A DNA stretch of 64,000 bases. Source: Bactericera cockerelli. Lineage: Eukaryota > Arthropoda > Insecta > Hemiptera > Triozidae. Both the position numbers and the translations under genes were made by a program. Below the pieces are notes generated by a model. The model searched no databases, was not told where the DNA came from, and worked only from the letters and a program-made list of their open reading frames with translations. The stretch covers positions 25,372,331 through 25,436,330 of the forward strand of contig CM044956.1 in assembly GCA_024516035.1 (NCBI GenBank). Reading direction: 5' to 3'. Of this stretch, positions 33,665 through 45,600 are shown one piece after another (positions within the stretch are counted from its first letter, which is position 1; each line of letters begins with the position of its first letter).

Positions 33665-36600
33665 CACCGATTTAGAAGAAATTGTTTTGATTTAACTTTG
33701 CATTTAGTTATGTTTATTAAATTATTATTCCCTTATTAGGTATTATTTATTCTCTATGCCAATTGTGTTTCCTCAACAACAAAAAATTCAAAAATTTCGA
33801 AATTCACCCACTTTATAGGACACTATTGTGAAAAAACTAGCAGGTTAAATGGCCTTTTTTATGGCATTAATCGCTTCTCCATTAACTTTTATTTCGATTT
33901 TAAGTATAAAAAACATATGTCACTGCAGACTTTCACCTCTAAAAATGCCAATTTCGAAAACCCCATTAATTTGCGGAAAAATTAACGTGAGAAAAAAGTA
34001 CTCTTCAAAAAACTTAACTATGGCCCTGATTAAATAAAAACAAGAATATTTCTTGATTTCATATGGTACAAAACAATATTTTGAACGTATGTAAATAAAA
34101 AAATTATTAAAAAATCCTACTAACGCTGAAATACAGGGTGTAATAGGTTTGAACTTTGTACTCTACCAGCTCCGCCCCTGATAAAGTTTTTGAAAAAATT
34201 AAAAGCTCATTATACTCAAATAAATTTGGAGTTTAATTAACAGGAATAAAAAATATAGCATTCCAGTTAAAATTCGCGAGAAAAATGAAAAAAATATGGC
34301 CTAAAGTAGGACCACAGGATGGGCCATACTTAGAACTTTACAGAATTGAAAAATTCCGTCGCGTTCAAAAGTTACGAGGGTGTAACCACCTTTTCTGAAA
34401 CGTACTGTATAGATTGGGGCACGATAAAGACAAACTTTAAAAAAGAACAATCCAAATCGTTTGAGTTAAGTTGGCGAAAATTAAACTTTAAAAACGTCAT
34501 TTTTTTCATCATTTTCTTCTTTGACGTTGACCGCTCTACAGCCAAAACTACTGGACTGATTTTCACAAACTATGGCTAATTTTTTTCTCGTGAGTGGTAG
34601 GTGTGCTTTTTCATTGTTCTATTATCCTAAAAGGGACATTTGGCCCTTAATTAGGAAAAGGATCATTTTTAGAGCTCAGAACTAAGTTGGTGTATAGATA
34701 TTCAGTATCTAGTTCTAGTATATTATCACTCTCCCAGATGAGTCAAAAGTCGCATATCTACTTCTTAGGTGAAAGAATAATTTGGAGAAGGTTTCTGTGT
34801 TTAGGTATGAATATCAAACTTAAATCTTTATCTTTGGCTAAGACCGGATCTGCTGGGTGGTACCCCGCCAAAAGCCCAAGTCGGTGAAAGAAGAAAGGAA
34901 ATAAGACTTAAGTTCTGAGGTTGTAAAGGAAACATTCCAACATGCAACAAGGAACAGAAGAAAGAGGACATTAGAAGAAAGAGAGAGAGAGAGAGAGGAG
35001 GGTATGAATAAGTATACTGTTGCACTTAAGTGAATGAATATAAATCACAAATACCTAATACATTTTTTGGGGTGGAAGGGATGAATTTGGGAACTGAATT
35101 ATTTTTGGGGAACAACTTGGCGGGACTTTTTTTATGTCACGAAATCATATTTTTTGGGGGATATTTTTTTATTAATACCCGTTTCTGAGTTCCTCATTTT
35201 GTATATTTTTAACTGCTTACTATCCTCTAACTTGGCCAGTTTATGATATCAGTTGTCTAGATTCTAGAATATTCTGAAAAATGTATGTATATTGCATATA
35301 AATACAAATTTAACCACCAAAAGGAGTAAAACTGGCCAAGTTAGAGGATAGTTGTCAGTTAAAACATACAATACGAGGCGAGGAACGATTTTTAAATGGA
35401 TCGACCTGAACTTTATTTGATAATTTAACTGCTAAATGGTTTCTGAGTACTATTTTAAAGTAAAATATTACATACAGGGTGGTTTTTTTTCCGACCAATT
35501 TTTTTCTAAATCTTTTTTTTACGAGGGGAAAAAATTTCCAAGGAAACAGTGAACCCGATACGCAAATAGCAAACAAAACCGAACCCAAGAACAAGGACCA
35601 CGGAGTATAAACACATAGTGATATGTATCTACACCCCCAAGTCCCAGCTATCGAGAAAGGCCTTACCAACTATGAGATCGGGAGAATGGGATTTGGCGAA
35701 CCCACTAAAAACAACCCCTCGTTGAACCAAGGTAGAAAATCTGGGAACTATAATATTGCATCCAGATAGTCTACCTTGTGACAGAAAGTTTTCTGTCACA
35801 GCCTAACTTATTATTATTAGTCCTTAGAACATGATACCAATACAAAACATACTTATAGAAATATATTAGATTTACATTAGATCCTAGTTACATTAGATTG
35901 TTAAACAGAATTTATATTACATGGAATTTACATCTTACTGATTTTAGAAACACTGTATGGGAATGGGGAAAAGGAAGAATGACATAATAATAATTATACT
36001 GACTAACTGACTATGTATCAATTTACAGGCAGAGGAAGGGGAAAGAGTAAACCTTCCCTGTCCTTCTCTCTGTTTATCCTTGTTGTTCAAAAAATAAATA
36101 ACTAACAATAGCATATCCATGTAAGTTTATGTTATGGTAAGTAGATATATACAAAAAAAAAAAAAAAAAAGTTCTTTGATTTCTGTTACTAGATCATGTT
36201 TCTTCTTAGGTTCTCTAGTTTGCGCTTCTCATTCATAACTTTCTGGATAAAGTCGCTGATTGTCTGCCAGCTGTCTTGGTTCTGCAGCATGATGTTTACC
36301 ATGTTGTCTACCCGAAGATCAGCTGAGACCTGATTTGTTACCTCTGAACGCAGGATGCCCCACCTACTGCAGTGAAATAGCGTGTGTTCTGGTGAATCTT
36401 CCGTCTCCTCATCACAGTATACACAAGATGGACTGTTTATTTTTCCTATTCTGAACAAGTAAGTTTGAAAACATCCATGACCAGAAAAAGTTTGAGTCAT
36501 CTCATATGTAATTTGTCCGTGTTTTCTATCATACCATGGTTTTATCAGTGGAATGAGTTTTTTTGTCCATTGAGCTTTTTCGGTGTTTGTCCATCTATTT

Positions 36601-39600
36601 TGCCATTTCAGCATTGTATTTACTCGCTCGATTTCCTTTTCTTCTGTTGTTTTTCCAATGGTTCGACTTCTTTCTGTAGCCATCAATCAGATCTATTGGA
36701 ATCACGCGGCTCAGAACTGCTGCAGCTTCAGTCGACACTGTGATGTACCCTCTGCAGACCCGTAGCAAGGATTTTCTTTGTTGACTCAGTAATCGTGTTG
36801 TGTAGGTACTGTAACGAAGACTTGAAGACCAGACTGGAGCGGCGTAGAGCATTACTGAGTCGGTAGCGCTCTGAAGTACCCTTCTTTTATTTTCCCCTGC
36901 TCCTCCTGTTCTGGGTAGGATGTGCGCGAGGGCAGTGGCTGTTTTATTTGCCTTTTCTGTGACATATTTTATGTGTGAGTAAAAGCTCAGTCGATGGTCG
37001 AGTATAACGCCGAGATACTTTAATTCTTTTCCTACTTTGATGTTTTCTCCATTGATTTGAATATTCAGAGGTCTGCACTTTTTTCGACCACTCAGCAGGA
37101 CAGCTTCAGATTTTTCAGGAGCCACAATCAACTGTTTTTCACTCATCCAGTTGTGTATCTTGTTGAGAGCGTTATTGGTCAGCAGTTCTAATTCTTCTTC
37201 TTTCCTGGCCAATACTACGACTGCAAGATCATCGGCATAAGCTACAAGATGTACATTTCCCTGGATTTCAAGTCTTAGCACTCCATCATAAAGTATATTC
37301 CACAGGACCGGGGCGGCAATTGATCCTTGGGGTACGCCTGCGCTCATCTTGAAGCTTACATCTCCATGAGAAATTTTTCGATCGTGTAGATATGACTTGA
37401 AAATATTTATCAGGTAAGGGGATATACCACAAGACGTCAGAGAATCAACAATATGTTTCCAAGAGGCGCTGGAGAAAGCGTTTTTTATGTCAAGTGTGAC
37501 CATGAGACAGAGATTGCGTGTCCTTGATCTCTTTTTCTCCATTTCCTTCTTGCAAATATCTGTAACTTTTTTGACAGCGTCTATGGTGGATCTTCCCGAC
37601 CTAAAGCCAAACTGATTTGCGGAGAGTATGTTCCTATCGTCAAGTTCTTTTGATAGTCTTCTGGTTATAAGAGTCTCGTAAAGTTTGCCAAAAGTATTTA
37701 ACAGACAGATGGGGCGATATTTTGTTTGTTGACCTTGTTTTTTTGGTTTAGGTATCAGTGTCACTCGTCCCTCTTTCCATACACTCGGAAAGACTCCTAA
37801 CTTGAGAAGATTATTGAAAACATTTACTAAAAGGTATGGAAAGCCCATGGTAACTTCTTTCACAATTTTAGGAGGGATTTGATCTGGTCCAGGTGCTTTA
37901 TTTGGCTGAATTCTATCAATAGCTTCTACTAGCTCTTCTATAGTGAATTCTTCTATTTGGTCTTCATGAACTTCTTCTTTTTGGAAAATAATTCTTGGAT
38001 GCTCAGGAAAAAGTTCTTTTAGTATTTCTTGCTTTATTTCATTTGGAATGTTTGGCAAGGATCGACCTATCTTTTTTGTCACTATCCTATACCCTGTTCC
38101 CCAGATATCTTTATCCAGCTCATCTACAATTTCTTTCCATTTCTGCGCCTTGGATTTTTGTATTTTCTTGGCCAGATCGCGTTTTGCTTCTAAATATTCG
38201 TCATATTGTTGTTGTCTTTGTCTTTCATTAATACTGGTTCTTCTCCCACTCCTTTGGTGTGCTCGTCTCTTCTTTATACATTCCTTTCTTTTATCATTGA
38301 TTTCACTGTTCCACCAATATACCTCTTTCTTTTGGCCAATTCTTACTTTTTTCATCGATTTATCACATGCTTTGTTCACAATTTGCATAAGTTCCTCTGC
38401 TGTATTAATGTTCTTATTTGCTATTTTTTCTTCAATAGTATTTAATAATACCTGGACATTAAGACTTTTTATGTTCCATTTTTTTTCAATCATCCTATTG
38501 TTGTTTGTTGGGTTTGAAGAAGTGAGATGTATTTCGAAGTAGATATATTGATGTAGAGATAGTGATTCTTCTTCTAATACCTTCCATTCTCTAACTTTGC
38601 CCGCTAGATCTTCTGTTGCAAAAGTGATGTCAATAACCGACTCTTGATTATTTCTTCTAAATGTTGGACTGTTTCCAATGTTGAGTATATAAAGGTTTTC
38701 TGAATTGATCCATTCTGAGAGAATAGTGCCTCTTTGGTCAGTTCTACTTGACCCCCATTCCGGAGATTTTGCATTAAGATCGCCTCCAATTAGAAAGCTT
38801 TTCGGTCTTCTGTCACGTATAAGTTGACTTATTTCTTCCAGTGTATTCTGAATATATTCCATGTCACTGTTGGGTGATACATAGCAGCTGACAATAATAA
38901 TGTGCTCGGTCTCCACCCAAGAGAACCCAGAGCCAGATCCAGATCCTGAGGTGTACATGGAGTTTTTGCAAATGTAGACTTTGGCGTCTGGATGTCCTTC
39001 CCAATCCTTGGTTTTGGTTTTATTTGGCTCACTGATCAAACATATATCAATATTCAGCTGACTCACTCTAGCCGTCATCAGATCGTGCGCAGCTCTTACC
39101 CGGTCAGTATTAATTTGTAAAAGTTTTAGTAACATTAATTTAGAAGTATGACATCAGTAATTACGGCTCCTTCTGTTGTTCACAAGCTCTCTATAGTAGG
39201 GACAACTGAGGTTATCGCCCCTGTGTCCCTCTACTTTGCATTTAAGGCAGTATTTTTCATTCTGACAGTCCTTTGCTTTATGCCCTCTTTGAGTGCACTT
39301 CAGACATTGAATTTCCGGGTTGTATGGTTTTTGGCACCGTCTTGAATGGTGTCCAACTTCAAGGCAATTAGTACATCTCTCTATATCGATACGTTCTTTT
39401 ATTCTGCAGGCAATCCAACCAACTTTAATTATACCCTCAGTCAGCATTCTTCTACCTAAATCCATAGGAGCGTTTACCGTGGCAATTTGCCATCTTGTTG
39501 TCGTTGGTCTTAGATTATCAATTGTGAAAGTATTTTCTTCTTCCGGTCTACATTTTTTCTTTATTTCTTCTCTAAGTTCGTCTTCTGTTACCGTTGGGTC

Positions 39601-42600
39601 TAGATCAAGAATATCAAGTTTTATACGACCACCCGATATCACTGTTGCTCCTTCACTGATTCTCGCAATATCCTTTTGTAATTCTCTGACTCCATTTCCA
39701 TCAGCTAACATCATAATGGAGCCATCTTTCGTCTCTCTTATTCCTTTTACTCTCACATCATAGTTCTCAGGTTTCACCTTATTTTTAATGTCTTTCAGTA
39801 GATCCGCAAAAGTTTTTCCTCCAATTTGTGGCTTGATTATGATCATTCCTTCTCTGTCTACAACTACATTATCATTCTGGTTGGTGAGTATGTGGACTTT
39901 GAATTCAGATTCGTTAATTACTAGTTCTACGATTTTTCTTATGGTCTGATTTATTCCTCTTCCAGCAAAAGCAATGCTTAGTTCCTTGCGTACCTTCATG
40001 TCCTTTGTAATTATTTGTAGGCTCGCTCCTGTCTTAGTTATCCAATCGCTGTCATTTTGATCTATGGCACAGACAAATGTGTCCTGCTCTGCTTCTTCTT
40101 CGTTTACTTCATCCATGAATAGAATTTTGTTTTTTCTTTCACATTTCACTGGTTTAAAAGGTCGAAAAAAATAAATGAACTTGAGTTATCTGAGATTTTT
40201 CTAAATCTCAGATAACTCAAGTTCATTTATTTTTTTCGCTAACACGAATGAAAGTGTTTGTGTAATGAATACACGCACTTTCAATTGGCATAAAAAAAAT
40301 ATATAGGGGGGTTCACAAGTGAAATAATGACTTGATTTTTTTTAAACCGAGTTTTTTTTTAATTTTTTATTAGGGATTTATAATTCTCGCCTAATTTTAC
40401 ACATTTTTTATTAGTCGTATCGAAAAACAAAACTAACGTGTTGTACCGGGTGAGACATAATATTTTTTCAGCACCCTGTATGCGGGCAGTCAAAGAGACG
40501 TAAAATTAAATAAAAAGACGAAGTATGCAAGAAAAACTTCGTTTTTTAATGATATTAAAAAGTTATGGTGTTTTAACTAATATTGTCGCATGGACCATCC
40601 TGTAGATATTCTCTTAAACTATCATATGGGTACTCGAAGTTGTATAACCTATAGATTTTTTATTTTTCAAAAACTCTTTCAGGGGCCGAGTAATTTGAGG
40701 TGTCCAACTTTGGTGGGACACCCTGTATTTTAAAAAAAATTGTATCGACAAGTTGAAGACTTCATTTTGTCAATTTTTTTGGATTTTCTTAAATATCGGA
40801 GTTAAATTATAGTTAATTAAAAATTAATTATAAATAGCCTATGTAAAACAATAATATACATATACATACTAAATTTCATCAAAATCGGGTCTACCGTTCA
40901 CGAGATATAATCGTTTAAGTAAAAAGTTAGTGGTCAGGCGCTTGGTCTTCTTTCACCCAGAACCGCTTCTGCAAAGTTGATGAATTTAAAATGGGATCAT
41001 CTACAGAACATCTCCTATTTGTGTGCAAAATTTCATCAAAATCCGTTTAGTAGTTTCCGAGATTTGTGCGTTACAAGGAATATTTTTAACAGACCGACAG
41101 TCAGACACAAAACCAAAGTTGCTCAAGAGGTTATGAAACGTCCAGAAAAATTGAAATCGGAGCAAAAAATTTTTTTCTCAGAATTGAACACAATACTTCC
41201 GATTTGTAATATTAGAAATTTCTCGGAAGTAATAAATGATTTAGTAACAAGGTAACTTTGCAAGATATTACTACCTTCATTTACAAAACTTTTTTGAAAA
41301 GAATTACTTTTACATACGTAGTCCTGCCATAAGTTCTGTTACATATTTGCTCTGAAACAGTGATGTCCTGTTAAGTTTGTATTGTTGTTATTATTTCAGG
41401 ATCCAGTCTTTCTTAAAGAATTTGCTGGCATTGACCATGTTAGCTTTTCTAATGTTGATCCATTCTATTTTGCTGTTACTGCTTCTGCCAAGGTAAGCAC
41501 TTAATTTCAATATTAAATACACATATTCTTTGGAATAAAATACAAAAAAAAAAAAAAAAAAAAAATACAAAAAGAAAAAAAAAATACAAAAAAAAACTCG
41601 AAAGACTTTTTTACTCCAGAGATAGAAAAAATTTAAAATTGGTAAATCTTCCATAAGAACCCATGTTAATTTCGAAATTCCAATTGGAAAATTTTTCATG
41701 GAAAATGGCTGCCATGTTACAGGCCTACCTCAGCCTTGGACCAGGAGTTATTTATTTAGTTTCTAAATTTATGGTGATATCACGTTGCTCAAAGTTAAAA
41801 AAATAGTGCTATTCGATTTGTCACACATGGGGCTTTACTTGCTTTTTATTAAAAGTACTTGGGTCATACCCTGTATAATTGCAAATCAGAAAAAAAATAA
41901 GTGAATACTTTCAAATGCCTTGAATTCAATGTGGAATCTGAATTTGCTATAAAATATGGGGGTTCTCATTTGAAAATCGAAAAATAACATTAAAAATTCA
42001 CAAATTCGAGACCACCCTGTTTGTATTAGAAATAGATAATCCAATATAAATACTTTTTTACCCTCTAGGTGCAAGTGTATAATCCTATCACCAAACTAGT
42101 TTGTAAAAACCTCAGCAAGTTTAGAGAAGCAGCCTATGGGGGCACATTTAGAAATGATGGGAAATTGTTAGTGGCTGGTGGAGAAGACCCAGAAGTCAAA
42201 CTGTTTGATGTTAGCAGCAAAAATTTACTTCGTGTATTCAAAGGACACAAAGGGTAATTATGAGATTTTCTTTTACAAAGTAATTATACAGGGTCCGCCA
42301 AAAAAGGAGCCATTCAAGATATCTAGAGAACGAATTTAATTTTTTTTCAATCTAAAATATGTGTAACATTATATCAAGGGGTTAACGTTTTTAACGGGAT
42401 TTTGACTATTAATTATTTAATATTACCAGGGGCGGCCCCAGTAGGGTCAACTTTGGAATTTCAAACAGAAACCACCCTGTTTGTAATACATTTCTAGAAA
42501 GAAGTTGACAGTAAATGTAATCCCCCAAAAACACCACTTCGTGGTTAAAAAAAGAAGAACGCCTCACTCAAAAGAATGATTATAATTAGCTAAAAATAAA

Positions 42601-45600
42601 TGATATCAAATTGAGAACACCTTACCCCCTCTCTTTCTATATCTCTGCACTCCTCTCTGAATTTATTCCTCTTATGTTTATCTTTCTTTATCCTTTCTAG
42701 GGGTCATCCCAAACTTGATTTCTCTTTAAATTTACTTGTTGCACGGCAATAAAAAATGGCGGTCGGAGTATGATTTTTCTGAACTTATTTGATTTGAATC
42801 GAGAAAATTACACCGCGACCGCCATTTTTTATTGCCGTGCAACAAGTAAATTTAAAGAGAAATCAAGTTTGGGATGACCCCTAGAAAGGATAAAGAAAGA
42901 TAAACATAAGAGGAATAAATTCAGAGAGGAGTGCAGAGATATAGAAAGAGAGGGGGTAAGGTGTTCTCAATTTGATATCATTTATTTTTAGCTAATTATA
43001 ATCATTCTTTTGAGTGAGGCGTTCTTCTTTTTTTAACCACGAAGTGGTGTTTTTGGGGGATATCAGTTCTTTTTGTACGAAAATATAGGTTCATACACTA
43101 CTGAAACATTATGAATAACAAAAGTAAATAAGCTGAGAAAATGTGAATGTATGTACCAAGTTGTCTTTTTTTAAGTTCTAGCAGTACGTATTTAATTTTT
43201 CTAAGGTCAATATGTATTTGGATCACAGATTTGGCCCCCTGAGTCCCCAAATTGAGTAAATAATATATAAATTTGCAATGCAAGACCTTTTGATTCTATA
43301 CTCCACATGATTAGGTTTATCTTTCAATGCTAAATAGACCTCGGAGCTTCCTATGAGGGACACTAAAACACCTGGATTTATAAATGCCAAAGAAATTAAT
43401 TTGTAATCACCTTATCAAGATGAGGTAATGAGTTTCTCCCGTTGACCTTTTCTTACCCGAATTCTCTCCGGCTTATTGCAGGGGTCACCACGAGTATCTC
43501 TCCCGGAAATAAGACCATGCTTTTTTACATTGGGATTTAAGAAAATGAAAACTATAAAATTATCATTTTTATATAAGAATCGGCCTTTTATAAGGAAATA
43601 TTTAAAATCTCTAACTAATGAAAGGCAATGCCTTCAGTGTATAGTAGAGTTAGGTAAAATACATAGAAGGCCATGCCTCAGGAATATAGTAGGGTTAGGG
43701 ATAATACATAGAAGGCAATGCCTCGGGTTTATAGTAGGGTTAGGTTAATATATAGAAGGCCATGCTTTGGGTTTAGCATAGGGTTAGGAAAAATACATAG
43801 AAGGCCATGCCTCAGGTCTATATCAATGATTCCTAGGTGTGTCGATTATAATTTTTATGCTAGGCCTAAACTATGTAGGTATTAAATCAGGTAAAAATGC
43901 AAGCGACGCGACGGGAGACAATTTGGTGTTGATAAAACCATGAGCGGGAGAGAGTGTACCCCGGACATAATGGACAGAGAAAACAAACTTCCCTGAAGGG
44001 GATCGAACCCAAGTCATCGTGCGTGCAAGCCTAGTATGCTACCCACTTGGCCAAAGTCACTACTTTGTCACAACTTTTAGTGAGTAGCATCGATATTATG
44101 AGAGCTAATTCATTATATTTTATCTCCATCCAACCATTATTGTCCAAAATCAATCTCGTAATGCCGCCACAGGTCATTGGCCAATTCTGCAACTACTAAA
44201 AATTTCCTCGCGAGGGTAATGGGGTCGTCATGAAGATCAAATATAAAGATCGGAAAAACAAAACAACCTTAAGCCCAAATTGAAAATATAGAGCTAAAAA
44301 ATTTCGTCCCCGCCAGGATTCGAACCCATGCTGACTGGGTGGCAGGCCGAGCATGCTACCAATAGACAAAGTTAGCTTCTAAAGAAACGAACGGAAAATG
44401 AACTAACTAAATTAATACTTGGAAACTTAAACATTAAAATTTTGCAGTGAGAGAGCGAGGTTATCTCGAAAAATACGTACTGGCCAAGATCTGACCACTA
44501 AACTAAGGATTCGAAGGTACCTACCCGCCAAAGAAAATGAAAAGGCCACCAGGTGCCACCCAGTGGACCGGATGAAGGAATAAAATCAATAAATTTGGTA
44601 TCTGCTCATCAAGATCTTTCATTTGATACCACTTAAGATTAGTATTAACCTTCAAATCCCGATTTGGGCTCCCAAAACCCGAGGCCGCCCAAATGGGCCG
44701 CCCGCTTATAATTTAGAATTTTTTTTTGGTCCAGGCTCATCTCCATTATATCTTGATCACTTTAGACACCTCACTTAATCTTCAGTGCCAAGTCAAAGAC
44801 ACGAAGTCGGGTCTCAAAGGATCCGTATGAAAAAAAAAAACAAAATTATGAATCTTTTCATGTCTTTCACGATTGTTGGGGGGTCTCGAAAATAGGGTTC
44901 CCGTTGGCCTAGGAAGTCAAACAAAAAGTCAAATCAATTTATTTTTCAACGTAGAGTCCATTTCTGCAATAAAAATCGCAATTTTTGAAATTCATGTTGC
45001 ACTTTTCGCTGGCTGAAAGTACATGAAATGCATGGGAACTATGTTTTCCGTAACCTTACACTCTGCCGGGCTGTCTCTTTCTTTGTATAGGCGTTCTTCA
45101 CACCTCGGCCGAGGTGTTTGATTTAGGACAAGTTTGAGATTTATAAAACAAAACAGGGCCGGAGATATCGTACATTAAACACATGTTTTGCCATTTGAAA
45201 GAATTATATTTTCATTCCTTTTTTTATACCATTAGCTTTATCAGGGTAGGTGTCAAGTAAACTTTTTTTAAAAGTGTAAAATATTTCTGTTCAGAAGTAT
45301 AATTTTGAGCTGACTAAATTATGTGGTGCCATTTAAAATTAAGAAGTTGACCTTGAAATAACATTGCAGGGGTCATCCGAAAAACTTTTAGAGGTCACCA
45401 TCAAATGTCCCCTTTAGAGCTATGATTGTAAACATATTTTTTTCTATTGTCAGTAGTTCTCGAGATATTTGAATGTCACCCTGTATAATGCTAGACATTG
45501 TTCAGCATTTTTCAAATTTTAAATCTGTTGTCTTTATTTTATTTGGCTTCTTTTTTTTATGGACCTTGTGTGTACAGGGTGGTCCCGAAACATGGGGACA

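Larger units (their letters stand above)
35514..40195 (-). mobile_element. R1-like non-LTR retrotransposon with both ORFs
   Basis: Minus-strand insertion in UTP15 intron 1. A 13-bp target duplication, TTTTTCTAAATCT, flanks it at 35501-35513 and 40196-40208. The surrounding repeat continues across the gap as in the copy at 7933-8620. A short A tail (T run 35514-35520) marks the 3' end. The order is ORF1 (zinc-knuckle protein), ORF2 (endonuclease-RT), then a 3' UTR of about 670 bp containing an A/T tract at 36154-36171. 40163-40195 is a snap-back copy of target DNA, not element sequence. Confidence 0.88.

Noticed and set aside
35355..35669. 104-residue minus-strand frame
   Set aside because: Spans the junction between the host repeat and the LINE 3' UTR, so it cannot be an ancestral gene.
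38048..38542. 164-residue plus-strand open frame
   Set aside because: Antisense shadow of the LINE ORF2; low-complexity hydrophobic composition and no homology.
39320..39763. 147-residue plus-strand open frame
   Set aside because: Antisense shadow of LINE ORF1.
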